A DNA stretch of 64,000 nt from Syntrophomonas wolfei subsp. methylbutyratica (GTDB taxonomy: Bacteria; Bacillota; Syntrophomonadia; Syntrophomonadales; Syntrophomonadaceae): the NCBI RefSeq assembly GCF_001570625.1, contig NZ_BBQT01000001.1, forward strand, positions 186,001 to 250,000, read 5' to 3'. Both the position numbers and the translations under genes were made by a program. The notes under the pieces are model-generated. The model made no database searches, was not told where the DNA came from, and was given only the letters and a program-made list of their open reading frames with translations. Position 1 is the stretch's first letter, and each line of letters begins with the position of its first letter. Shown here piece by piece: positions 34,967 to 44,001 of this stretch.

Positions 34967-36694
34967 ATCAAAAGGATCGTTAAATCAGTTTCAGTATCAT
35001 TAATTCTAATATTAAGCCTGTTGCTGACGGCCGGGTCTGTGGGGGCGGCTAGCCCCGAGGACGGATTCAAACCTGCTGCCATTATTGAGCTGCCCTCACA
35101 CCGCCTGGCTGCTTATAACAGTGACAGCACCCCGGAGGAACAAGTACGCTACTGGCTGCAGCATGCTTACGTCGACCCGGTGCCGGAAAGGGTTCTTTAC
35201 GCAGGCAGTATTGATGAGATGATAAGTGCGTTAAATGACCCTTACACCTCCTTTATGACCCTTGAGCAATATAACTCCTTCATCTCTCCCGGGGTGATCG
35301 GTATAGGTATATACATAGAAAGCGTTCCGCAGGGGATATTGGTTAAATCCTTAATACCCGATTCGCCTGCCGAAGAAGGTGGATTGCAAGCCGGCGACAT
35401 TATAATCCGGGTAAAAGAACATCAAAAGGAAAATTGGATCTCGCTGGCCGGCCTTTCGACTGAGCAGGGGGGTAGCTTCATCCGTGGCCCTGCCGACAGC
35501 CAGGTGGATTTAATAATCCTGCGCGGGGAGCAGCTGCTGCAGTTTACCCTTACTAGAAAAAAGGTGGAAGTTCCTCCGGTGATTTCCTCACTGCCCGATC
35601 CGACTACGGCCTATATAGACCTTAATACGTTTTTAAATAGTGAAAGCCAGCCCTCCACTGCCAGCCTGTTCGCTGAAGCCCTGCAAGACCTGGAGTCTCA
35701 GGGGGCTCAAGGCTATATTCTGGATTTACGCGACAATGGCGGTGGTTATGTGTACATCGCTCTGGATATAGCAGGTTTTTTCATTGGAGATAAACCGGCC
35801 ATGCAGGTCAGGCCTCTGGTAACCTCCGAAAAAGCTGTAAAGCACGAGCTTTTAATTACTAAACCGCTAGTTGTCCTCATCAACCAGAACACGGCCAGCG
35901 CCTCAGAAATCCTGTCCGGTGCTCTCAAAGATTACAATTGCGCCCTTTTCCTGGGCCAAAGCTCTTATGGCAAGGGATGCATGCAGAGTGCCTATCCAAT
36001 ATATAACCAGGGAGAGCTGTACGGCTACCTGAAAATGACTACCGCCCGTTATTATACCCCCCTGGGCCATGTTGTTGACCAGGCCGGAATAAACCCGGAT
36101 ATTACCATAAATCAATCCGATCCCCTGCTGGCGGCCCGCCTCCTGCTATCAGCAACAGTCCCGAGCGGCAGCGACAGTGATTCCAGGATGGTAAAGCTAA
36201 TCAACGGAAATCAGGAATATCGAATAGATATTAACCGGGTACGACAGCAAGAATACTGGCCGGTTTACAACGAAATAATCGACCATGCCGGTTCTACACG
36301 ACTTATGCTGCCTGACTCCAGCGCTTGGACCCAGGCCAGCCCCGAACAATTACAGGCCAAATGGCCCCTTTATTATCCAGGATATCACCAGGTTTCAACC
36401 ATCAATAAGCATCCCGATGAATCCATCACCATATCTTTTTCCCACGCGGTTGACCCCGCATCCATAGTCAGCCAGGCCATTGAACTGCGGGAAAAAGAGA
36501 ACGGCAAAAGCCTGGACCTGAATTTCCAACTAAAAAATGAAAAAGAGCTGCAGCTTACTCCCCAAAGCCCTCTGCAGCCCGGCCAGGAATACTGGCTGAT
36601 AGTCCACCCGGGAGCCAACGGAGTCCGTTCCCACGACCAGCACACCCCCCTATCAACCGGATATATAACTATAATAATGGTGCCAGGCACTTAA
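34967..36694 (+). CDS. S41-family C-terminal processing protease (CtpA-like), apparent ATC start
   Basis: PDZ domain at about 100-190 (GVIGIGIYIESVPQGILVKS, DSPAEEGGLQAGDIIIRVK). The S41 core has the nucleophile block NTASASEILSGAL (first Ser after TA) and the Lys in SSYGKGCMQS. The C-terminal about 100 residues match the SbsA-type tail (DESITISFSHAVDPASIVSQ). In frame upstream of TTG 35021 lies a perfect signal peptide (KRIVKSVSVSLILILSLLLT) preceded by AAAGGAG. The codon at the right spacing is ATC (34967), not ATG, so the start is abnormal. The last residues VPGT and the stop TAA come from a REP A repeat. Confidence 0.82.
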   Translation: MKRIVKSVSVSLILILSLLLTAGSVGAASPEDGFKPAAIIELPSHRLAAYNSDSTPEEQVRYWLQHAYVDPVPERVLYAGSIDEMISALNDPYTSFMTLEQYNSFISPGVIGIGIYIESVPQGILVKSLIPDSPAEEGGLQAGDIIIRVKEHQKENWISLAGLSTEQGGSFIRGPADSQVDLIILRGEQLLQFTLTRKKVEVPPVISSLPDPTTAYIDLNTFLNSESQPSTASLFAEALQDLESQGAQGYILDLRDNGGGYVYIALDIAGFFIGDKPAMQVRPLVTSEKAVKHELLITKPLVVLINQNTASASEILSGALKDYNCALFLGQSSYGKGCMQSAYPIYNQGELYGYLKMTTARYYTPLGHVVDQAGINPDITINQSDPLLAARLLLSATVPSGSDSDSRMVKLINGNQEYRIDINRVRQQEYWPVYNEIIDHAGSTRLMLPDSSAWTQASPEQLQAKWPLYYPGYHQVSTINKHPDESITISFSHAVDPASIVSQAIELREKENGKSLDLNFQLKNEKELQLTPQSPLQPGQEYWLIVHPGANGVRSHDQHTPLSTGYITIIMVPGT

Positions 36695-36708
36695 GTTGTT
36701 AAGTTATT
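36679..36708 (+). repeat. REP family A arm that supplies the end of the S41 gene
   Basis: GGTGCCAGGCACTTAAGTTG plus TTAAGTTATT. Its first codons read GTG CCA GGC ACT TAA in the frame of the S41 gene. A partial opposite arm (GTGCCTGGCACC, 36868-36879) lies 160 bases on, bordering the RAYT gene. The 36709-36867 interval is non-coding and contains AAGAACG-type motifs. Confidence 0.9.
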
Positions 36709-36883
36709 ATCTGGGGGGTTGAAGGCAAAACAGTCTAACGTTCTTTTCGTTTGCTTGCACCCCTGATGTAGCAATTCAGAAACAGAAGAAGAACGCGAAA
36801 GGCTCTAAAGCAAAAGATAATTGAACAAAAAGAACGCCCCCCTATTTGGGGCAGTACCTACCCCTACGTGCCTGGCACCTTTT

Positions 36884-37747
36884 CTACTTTGAATCCAGTT
36901 TATAATTTAATAAATGGCTAATAGCAACATGGGATAAATTAATATGCAGGCCTATTTCCCGCATCGTATATCCTTGCCTTATTGCTTCCCCGGTGAAAGC
37001 AATTTTATATTCCTGCAATGACCTTTTACGCGAGCCTTGTTTAATCTGTTGCAATTCTTCAGCATCAACCCCGGTGTTTATGAGGATTTCATCCAGACTA
37101 ACCCGAACCACTTTTTGCTTTCTTGGCTCAATCAGCTGGGCAAACGAATCATCCCCTACATAAGGTATATTCTCCCAGTCTTTCCCATCGTCATTTTCCA
37201 TGAAACGCTTATACTCTCTAAGCGCTATCTGTTTCTTATCTGAAAACATCCTCAATATGAAATCACAGTTTACGAAATCGTCTCCTCCCGGTCTGTTACC
37301 TTGCTGTCTATAACAAGCATCACTGCTCCACCGGTAATCGCAAAGCCTCGATACAATACCAGCCCTAACCGGATTTCGGTGAATATACCTAACCAGGGAC
37401 AGCAAATAATCATCATTTTGTACCAGTATAGCCTTATATCTCCCTTCAAAAACTACTCCCGTTCTATCCCTTCCACTGTCATGATTAAAATATCTACTAT
37501 ACTTCGTATTAATACGGTGCATGACCTTGCTCAGGAATTCTCCATCGGTTCGCAACAGTAAATGATAATGATTACTCATCACCACATAGGCAAATACGGT
37601 AACACCGTCCACCTCAACGGCATTACTAACCTGCTCTATTAAATAATTACGCTCATCCGGACGCCCGAAGATAAACTCCCGATTATTGCCCCTTTGCACT
37701 ACATGATATATGGCCCCCGGATACTCCACCCGCAACCTACGCCCCAT
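36884..37747 (-). CDS. REP-associated HUH transposase (RAYT, Y1 family)
   Basis: Single-strand DNA transposase related to IS200/IS605 TnpA and associated with REP sequences. Key features: RRLRVEYPGAIYHVVQRGNN at the start, the HUH motif in SNHYHLLLRTDG near residue 60, and the RYIHRNPVRAGIV block near 118 with the catalytic Tyr region. A C-terminal helix-turn-helix-like extension (YTMREIGLHINLSHVAISHL) is present. The 287-residue length fits RAYTs more than IS200 (about 150). REP A arms flank it at 36868-36879 and 37799-37829, so it is a strong candidate for the enzyme acting on them. Confidence 0.9.
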   Translation of the reverse strand: MGRRLRVEYPGAIYHVVQRGNNREFIFGRPDERNYLIEQVSNAVEVDGVTVFAYVVMSNHYHLLLRTDGEFLSKVMHRINTKYSRYFNHDSGRDRTGVVFEGRYKAILVQNDDYLLSLVRYIHRNPVRAGIVSRLCDYRWSSDACYRQQGNRPGGDDFVNCDFILRMFSDKKQIALREYKRFMENDDGKDWENIPYVGDDSFAQLIEPRKQKVVRVSLDEILINTGVDAEELQQIKQGSRKRSLQEYKIAFTGEAIRQGYTMREIGLHINLSHVAISHLLNYKLDSK

Positions 37748-37798
37748 GAAAAAACCACCTCCTATTACAATTATAACCAGAGGTGGTTTCTATCGCAA

Positions 37799-37829
37799 CA
37801 ATAACTTAACAACTTAAGTGCCTGGCACC
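37799..37829. repeat. REP family A arm that supplies the end of the PQQ-domain gene
   Basis: CAATAACTTAACAACTTAAG then TGCCTGGCACC. Read on the minus strand, the repeat encodes the last residues VPGT and the TAA stop of the adjacent gene. Confidence 0.9.
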
Positions 37830-40336
37830 ACAGTAAATTTCATGTGGATGTTGTCCTTGAGGTATGTTCTTCCTCCTACTGCAGAACGTACGGCTTTGCT
37901 GATGTAAAGAATGTATCTTTCTCCTGAGGTATAGAGGGTTTTGGGTGTTAGCGAAACGGTTTTATTGTCTGGCATGGATAAACTGGCAGCGAGTTTTATA
38001 CCGTTTTTATCCAGAATGTATATGTTATTATCAATTACCGATGAAGGATCAACATCTAGACTGAATTTAATGGTCCAGGGTTGATAACTGGGTTTACTAC
38101 CAGGACTAGTCCATTCCTCCCAGGTTTCTAAGAAACTATCCACTATTCTCCCATCAAGTGATTTGAGCTGCTCACCCGCAGCCTCGCCCCGGGTATATTT
38201 GATGGAAATTTTCTTGGCCCCAATAACTTTGTTTTGAAGAACCAGTTTTATCTTGGTCGGAGTGTTGGTATTTTCTACTGCCGTAACTGGAACCTTGCTG
38301 CCATCCACTTCTACTGCAAACTGATTATGAGTTCCCGATGGATTAGCCATCTCCAGATCAAAAGTCAGGCTCAAGTCGCCTTTGGTAGTTATTTCTGCTA
38401 ACTTTAATTCCGGAGCTTTTACCTCGGGCACGGCAGAATATTTTTGATACTTAAAGGTCATAGAAGTAACATTATCATACGCATCAGTAGTCAAATCGAT
38501 ATTGGTAATTACGAATTTGTAATAATTATCACCCACCTTAGCCCAGTAGGCATGGCCGGAAACAGCAGGAATTTCACCTTCATATCCAGAAGCGGGAGGC
38601 AAAATTAATTGATCCAAGGTAGTACTGCCCATGTCAATAAGATTTCCTCTTAACATTACAGCTGCCGGTTTACCGACTATTTCCAGATCATCACTGTACT
38701 GCTCCGGGTTTCCTTCCCAGAAGCTGAAAGCCTTGCCTCTGGTAAAGTCAAAAGCTGCACCACTGATCCAGTGGTTGGCCAGAACAATGGCGTCAGGATC
38801 TACAGGGATATTAATGCTAAAGCTGGCGCTGGTAGTTATGCTGTCATTCATCCCGGCTTTGCTAGCTTTGGCTTTGATGGTCAGACTATGGCCAATCTGG
38901 ATAGGCACTGTATAGATAGTCGAATTACCGCTCGGTTCAGTACCATCGGTGGTGTAACGAATGGTAGCTCCGCTGGTAGCTGAGCTGATACTTACCTGCT
39001 GGGCCGCAGTGTATGTACCTCCAGACGGGCTAAAAACCGGAGCTTCAACGCTTTCTACCGGAGGGTTCGCCCCGCTGGCCCCATAACAGACAAAATAATT
39101 CTTCCCGTTGTAACTATCGCAGGCAGCAAAGTAAATACTACCACTTTGATTCATAATCATGTTTGACGCCATGTAACGGTAACCATCATTATTCGGAATA
39201 ATGGACTTTTGCCAGAGCAGCTGCCCAGCTGCATTCAATGCGTAAATATTGGATTGCGCCCCAAAATAAATATTACTGTTGGCATCAACAACGGGGCTGC
39301 GATATGGGGTGCCAATATCACTTACTGTCCAATTCTGCTGACCATTAAGTATATTGTAGCAGGATACCTTGCCATCCTTCCATTCCAACGCAATAGCCTC
39401 ATTATCCTTGTTTACAGCCGGTTCACCACCCAAGCCCGCCCCCTGCTTAAGTTCGGCTGGCGAAAGCATTACTCCCGTTGCCGGGTTCAGCATGCACAAT
39501 ACATTGTAATAATTATTGGCAATCAACAGTGACCCATCATGGGCAACAACCGGGGTTTTATCTGTATGCATATTATCAATGGACCAGATGGTATTTCCGC
39601 CGGCCGCATCAATTGCTTTTACCGTCCCCCACTCATTTCCCGCGTAGAGCACGGTCTCATCATTGGAAAGGGTACAGCCGTGCAAATAACCGCCGCCGAT
39701 ATCAGTATTCCAATACTCTGCCCCGTTATTACCGTTAAATGCATAGATCATGTTAGTTCCGGCGGTAACGTAAATAGTATTATTTGTACTAATAACGGGC
39801 TCGCCGCTGAGGCTGATATTATCATAAGTCTTTTCCCAGTTTATGTTACCGGAAGCATCAAAAGAATAGATATAACCCTTCTGGTTATTAGGGTCATAGG
39901 AAACCGCAAATATGGCTCCATTGTTTCCTATTGCCAATTCAAAAGGTGCCACGGTAGAAAAAACGTCCGTATTAGAGATCATGGTTAATAAAACCTTGTC
40001 AAATTTCAAAGTGCCGTTTTTGTCAAAAGCATACAGGTGCAAATCCGATATGTTTTTGGCAGCAGCATTTTCTTCACCGAAATAATTTCTGGCTGAACTA
40101 ACATACACGGTACCGTCATCGGCGATTACAGGATTACCCGGTTCACCGGTAATTTCATACTGCCACTTAAGTTCCGGTTCGTTCTGCAAACCGGTAATAT
40201 TAATATAACTGCGGTGTTGCGGTCCATTTAGATACTGGTTCCATTCTTTCGCCATTGTTGGAAAAGCTACTACTCCAAGGAAAACTAAGACCAGGGTAAG
40301 TACACTTGCTGTTTTTGAAATTTTCTTTCCAAACAT
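37814..40336 (-). CDS. Secreted PQQ-type beta-propeller protein with SbsA-type C-terminus
   Basis: Signal peptide (TASVLTLVLVFLGVVAFPTMA). PQQ-like propeller blades at about 35-405 (e.g. ISGEPGNPVIADDGTVYVSS-like repeats, NTIYVTAGTNMIYAFNGNNG, SNIYFGAQSNIYALNAAGQL). A CHB_HEX_C-type domain is at about 425-500 (FSPSGGTYTAAQQVSISSAT, IRYTTDGTEPSGNSTIY). An unrecognised middle precedes the shared C-terminal domain (YQPWTIKFSLDVDPSSVIDN, RYILYISKAVRSAVGGRTYL). Start ATG 40336, 7 bases after GGGAG. The last four residues VPGT and the stop lie inside a REP A repeat. No PQQ enzyme residues are evident, so it is likely a structural or binding protein. Confidence 0.85.
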   Translation of the reverse strand: MFGKKISKTASVLTLVLVFLGVVAFPTMAKEWNQYLNGPQHRSYINITGLQNEPELKWQYEITGEPGNPVIADDGTVYVSSARNYFGEENAAAKNISDLHLYAFDKNGTLKFDKVLLTMISNTDVFSTVAPFELAIGNNGAIFAVSYDPNNQKGYIYSFDASGNINWEKTYDNISLSGEPVISTNNTIYVTAGTNMIYAFNGNNGAEYWNTDIGGGYLHGCTLSNDETVLYAGNEWGTVKAIDAAGGNTIWSIDNMHTDKTPVVAHDGSLLIANNYYNVLCMLNPATGVMLSPAELKQGAGLGGEPAVNKDNEAIALEWKDGKVSCYNILNGQQNWTVSDIGTPYRSPVVDANSNIYFGAQSNIYALNAAGQLLWQKSIIPNNDGYRYMASNMIMNQSGSIYFAACDSYNGKNYFVCYGASGANPPVESVEAPVFSPSGGTYTAAQQVSISSATSGATIRYTTDGTEPSGNSTIYTVPIQIGHSLTIKAKASKAGMNDSITTSASFSINIPVDPDAIVLANHWISGAAFDFTRGKAFSFWEGNPEQYSDDLEIVGKPAAVMLRGNLIDMGSTTLDQLILPPASGYEGEIPAVSGHAYWAKVGDNYYKFVITNIDLTTDAYDNVTSMTFKYQKYSAVPEVKAPELKLAEITTKGDLSLTFDLEMANPSGTHNQFAVEVDGSKVPVTAVENTNTPTKIKLVLQNKVIGAKKISIKYTRGEAAGEQLKSLDGRIVDSFLETWEEWTSPGSKPSYQPWTIKFSLDVDPSSVIDNNIYILDKNGIKLAASLSMPDNKTVSLTPKTLYTSGERYILYISKAVRSAVGGRTYLKDNIHMKFTVVPGT

Positions 40337-40526
40337 CCGCATTCTCCCTTGCTTTAATATGCTGCAGTCAAACACCTTGGGATTCCAATACAATTTTAAT
40401 TTCACCACCTCTTTAGGAAATAAATTCATTGTTCTCTTAATATCTTTATACAACAGAAGCTCGGTGTTTGTATATAATTTTTTTTGAAGCAAACAACCCC
40501 CTGGCCAGGATAGCAGCGAGAATTGA

Positions 40527-40636
40527 GCAAACAGGGTCAACCACCGACGGTATGGCAGTTGACCCTGTGTTATCTATTGGGGCCAGCCCCCTATTCTCTC
40601 TCCTACAATAACTTAACAACTTAAGTGCCTGGCACC
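40527..40636. repeat. Composite repeat C+A
   Basis: Module C is an imperfect inverted repeat, CAGGGTCAACCACCG ... ATGGCAGTTGACCCTG, followed by TGTTATCTATTGGGGCCAGC, a CCCTATTCTC segment, then a REP A arm ending at 40636. The same order recurs at 52720-52834 and 56981-57081. Confidence 0.88.
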
Positions 40637-43600
40637 GATATAGAAGTTCATTTTGTAGCCAGATTTTAGCGGCTGACCGTCTGAGGACATAATTTCTGGC
40701 TCGATGTAAATAGTATAATTGCCTGGCAAGAAAGCTCCTGCCGATGGATAAATTAAGGCTGATATGCCATCGTCGCCTGCTACTATAGTTATCTGTACCG
40801 GGTCACCAGTACTATCCTCTATTCTGATGTGGTTCTGTAGAGTAGCAGGGTTTACGGCCTTATTAAAGATTACCGTGCGTTTTGCGTACTCAGTAAAGGT
40901 TTTCTCCGGCAGCTCTATATAAGTATCAGGTTCCAGCACTGCTGCAGACGTTATTTCCAAGTTAATACTCTTTTTGCTGGAGAGACCGGCGCTGTTGGTA
41001 GCGGTCAGGGTAATCTGATGCCTGCCGGCAGCAAGTTGGCTCGTAAACACCGATGGTCCGCGGCCCAGTTCACCCGTACGGTCGGAAGTCCAGACAAGTC
41101 TGTTATCGTCATAAATCTGCCCTTCTTGCGGATCATAAGCCGATCCCTGCAGGACTACACCGCCCTCAGCGGCAGAATAGCCGGCTTCTGAGACCGGAGC
41201 TTCAATAAACACTTCCGGTGCTTTCAGAGCAACGCTGAAGATGCCGCTAACCGCAGCGGTACTGTTTATGCCGTCATGGGCGGTAACCCGGATTTGGGCT
41301 TGGTCGCCACCTGGCAGCTGGCTGAAGTCCTGTACCCATTGTGTATCCCTGATGTCATAAGCGAGCAATTCCCAGTTGGAACCGTCGGGGCTGTATTCAA
41401 CTTCATAGGATAAACTGTCTCCGTCATCATCTTTTGCTGTCCAGGTGATGGTAGCGGTGCCGGTCAGATTTTGTCCAGCAGCCGGTGCAGTAATGGCCAC
41501 GGTGGGTTTATTGGCAGTTACCGGAATCTCGGCCAGTATAGTGTTGTTTTGATCAAGCACTACAAACTTATCGGTTCCTGCCGGGAAAGGTACCAGCACC
41601 TGGGCAAACGGAGCCCGCTCAAGCTGCCGCGGCGGGTTGGAACGAACGAAGAATGACGGGGTGAAACCATTACTGGCTAATACGGTTCCTTGGGCATCTA
41701 CTGCCTGGATAATATAAGTACCGGTCTGATTAACTAGCGGCTGGGTAGCGTAATAACTGTGCCAAGGCTGGCTGAGTTCCACTACTCCGCCGCGGGTTAC
41801 CCATCCGCATGCTTCGACTACCCGGGTTTGCCCAGTTGCGCTCTGTTGGGCATGGTTAGTACTGAGCAATGCGGCAGCAGTTGGAGCTGCCAGAGAACTA
41901 AACAGTTTTTCCCATACGCTGGGGGATATCCAGTTCTTGCTTTGGGCTGCTCCGCTGCCCATGAAACAAATGGAGTCTTCCAGCAAGCCGCGCCCGCTGG
42001 TATCATAAGGGAACAATTTTTTTGAGATCAATGCTCCTTCCGCACCCGGGAAAGGCTTAACCTTGGGATCACCGGCGGTAACAGTTTTTTTCGGATCATC
42101 CCAGTCCGTACCCTGGTAGCCCAAGGGGGGTGAATTTACTCTCAGGTTATATGACCCGCCCTGATATTCATCACCGATTGCGTATGAGTGGGCTACTTCA
42201 TGGGCTATAGTTGTCTTCATATCCTGATCAGAATTAACTACTATGTTGGATGGTTCTCCGTAAGTATAACCCTGCAAGATGTTGCCATTTGACAGTAGGA
42301 TACCTTTTTCAATGAAGCCGATAATCTGGTCATAGGGGTCGCCATTATTTTGCAACTTGTTCAGGGCCTGCCACAATTTTAGCTGGCCCGCATCAGTGGT
42401 GATGTCATAACTGGCATCGCTGGCATTAAATAGGCTGCCCAGCTTATAGGTGAAATCATCATAGGAAACAGGATAAACCTGGCGGATAAAGGTACCTCCA
42501 TTCTTCCACTGATTACCTGCCGTTTCAACGCTGCCGGCGTAGTTAGCCTTGAGCGGCACCGCTAATATCTTGAGTTTGCGTTGTTCTTGAAATTTGACAT
42601 TATCCATGGTCAATTCTTCAGAATCACCCAATTTAGCTACAAATTTATAGGTTCCCGCCTGCCAGTTGCCGCAGCTGGAGCGACTGGCAGGAATGAAAAT
42701 CAGAGCATTGTTTTGCAGGTCTTTCTTGAATTTGCTCAAAGTGGCTATTTGAATACCTTCCCGGTATATCTTCACCTGGGCTTCTGTTTGCTCTGCAGCC
42801 TTAACATCGTCCGGCAGGATTACCTGGATGACAGTATCTTTGCCGGCTACAAAATCTGTTGCCGGTACATAGTCGTCATCGCTGTTGTACTCGTAACGGC
42901 CTAAAACCTGAATGGGTTGGATACTTTTCGCGCTGGGCTTACGATTGATTTCATAAGTGATTTCTATGGAGGACTGACCATCTTCATCGTAGAAAGAATG
43001 CTGAACCGTTCCTTTGCCCCGGTATTCACCGCTGGAATAGCTTAGATCACCTTCTGCGCAACTACCATCAGGGCTCTTATCCAACCGGTCATGCCAGGCT
43101 TGATTGGCCAGGCTCGGGGCATTATGCCCAGCATGGTTTCCCAGTTCCCCGGATTCAGTATGGCTGCCTTCCCAATCACTCCAGCTAATGCTATATGTAC
43201 CCGTGGTTTCGAAATATTCATCAGCAGTATCATAATCAATAAAAAAGAAGGGGTCAAAGCATATCCGGTAACGAGTCTGGTCATCTTTAGATTCCGGTGG
43301 AATAATTTCCAGCCGGGAAATTGGGGTATACTCAGCGTATTCATGCTCCTGACCAGGCCAGTGATATGACCATTTATCAACCGTTGTGCTCTCGAAATCC
43401 TTTTTTACATACCCTTTCTCTGTCCATTTTCCCAGTTCATTAAGATGCCAGGTTGTGGAAGTGCCTCCCCCACTACAACTCCTGCTATATTCGTTGTCAG
43501 TAATCGATTCGAAATAAGGGTGTCCGCTCCATGACTTTCCGGTTCTGGTCAAAACAGTGGTGCCGCTTAAATTTAGCGTAAAGGAATCGTTAACATCATA

Positions 43601-43801
43601 ACGAGCATAAACCTTATCATCTTCCCTGGCACTCTGGCTCGACCAGGCGCGATCAGCGTTGGCCTTAATTTGCCAGGTTATCTCCAGCTCTTCCGGTGTT
43701 TCAACATTTGCCGCCCAGGCTGTTTGCGGAAAACACATCCACGTAAACAGCACAGCTAGTGTAAGCATTAGTGTTAAAGTAAACTGCAGCCTTTTTTTCA
43801 T
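40613..43801 (-). CDS. Secreted putative zinc metallopeptidase with Ig-like domains
   Basis: Signal peptide (LTLMLTLAVLFTWMCFPQTA). A zinc-protease motif, IAHEVAHSYAIGDEY, is near residue 535: HEVAH with a following DEY as in M64 (IgA-protease-type) peptidases. Downstream ICFMGSGAAQ and the nearby proline-rich stretch also fit such enzymes. Fibronectin/PKD-like domains at about 760-960 (TAPAAGQNLTGTATITWTAK, SYEVEYSPDGSNWELLAY). The C-terminal SbsA-type domain (KRTVIFNKAVNPATLQNHIR, NYTIYIEPEIMSSDGQPLKS) ends in GARHLSC, which is read out of the REP A repeat in a different frame from its neighbours. Function as an exoprotease is inferred. Confidence 0.82.
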   Translation of the reverse strand: MKKRLQFTLTLMLTLAVLFTWMCFPQTAWAANVETPEELEITWQIKANADRAWSSQSAREDDKVYARYDVNDSFTLNLSGTTVLTRTGKSWSGHPYFESITDNEYSRSCSGGGTSTTWHLNELGKWTEKGYVKKDFESTTVDKWSYHWPGQEHEYAEYTPISRLEIIPPESKDDQTRYRICFDPFFFIDYDTADEYFETTGTYSISWSDWEGSHTESGELGNHAGHNAPSLANQAWHDRLDKSPDGSCAEGDLSYSSGEYRGKGTVQHSFYDEDGQSSIEITYEINRKPSAKSIQPIQVLGRYEYNSDDDYVPATDFVAGKDTVIQVILPDDVKAAEQTEAQVKIYREGIQIATLSKFKKDLQNNALIFIPASRSSCGNWQAGTYKFVAKLGDSEELTMDNVKFQEQRKLKILAVPLKANYAGSVETAGNQWKNGGTFIRQVYPVSYDDFTYKLGSLFNASDASYDITTDAGQLKLWQALNKLQNNGDPYDQIIGFIEKGILLSNGNILQGYTYGEPSNIVVNSDQDMKTTIAHEVAHSYAIGDEYQGGSYNLRVNSPPLGYQGTDWDDPKKTVTAGDPKVKPFPGAEGALISKKLFPYDTSGRGLLEDSICFMGSGAAQSKNWISPSVWEKLFSSLAAPTAAALLSTNHAQQSATGQTRVVEACGWVTRGGVVELSQPWHSYYATQPLVNQTGTYIIQAVDAQGTVLASNGFTPSFFVRSNPPRQLERAPFAQVLVPFPAGTDKFVVLDQNNTILAEIPVTANKPTVAITAPAAGQNLTGTATITWTAKDDDGDSLSYEVEYSPDGSNWELLAYDIRDTQWVQDFSQLPGGDQAQIRVTAHDGINSTAAVSGIFSVALKAPEVFIEAPVSEAGYSAAEGGVVLQGSAYDPQEGQIYDDNRLVWTSDRTGELGRGPSVFTSQLAAGRHQITLTATNSAGLSSKKSINLEITSAAVLEPDTYIELPEKTFTEYAKRTVIFNKAVNPATLQNHIRIEDSTGDPVQITIVAGDDGISALIYPSAGAFLPGNYTIYIEPEIMSSDGQPLKSGYKMNFYIGARHLSC

Positions 43802-43896
43802 TCCCTACTCCTTCCCCTCTTACCATTCCAGACAGTTATTAGCTTTTTTTATCATTATAGCATATATAAACCCTGTTACTTCTAAGCCATGCAAAA

Positions 43897-43928
43897 GCTC
43901 CCCCAGAGAACTATCTCTCCAGGGGAGC
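43897..43928 (-). terminator. Rho-independent terminator after the RCC1-type gene
   Basis: On the minus strand GCTCCCCTGGAGAGA pairs with TCTCTGGGGGAGC around a short loop, followed by TTTT. A REP A arm (43969-43998) lies between this hairpin and the stop codon. Confidence 0.8.
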
Positions 43929-43968
43929 CGGTTGGTCGTTTCGGTTTTAGGTTATGCAACTGTCAACT

Positions 43969-43998
43969 AATAACTTAACAACTTAAGTGCCTGGCACC
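43969..43998. repeat. REP family A arm after the RCC1-type gene
   Basis: AATAACTTAACAACTTAAGT then GCCTGGCACC, ending 3 bases from the stop codon at 44002-44004. Confidence 0.9.
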
Positions 43999-44001
43999 TT
44001 T

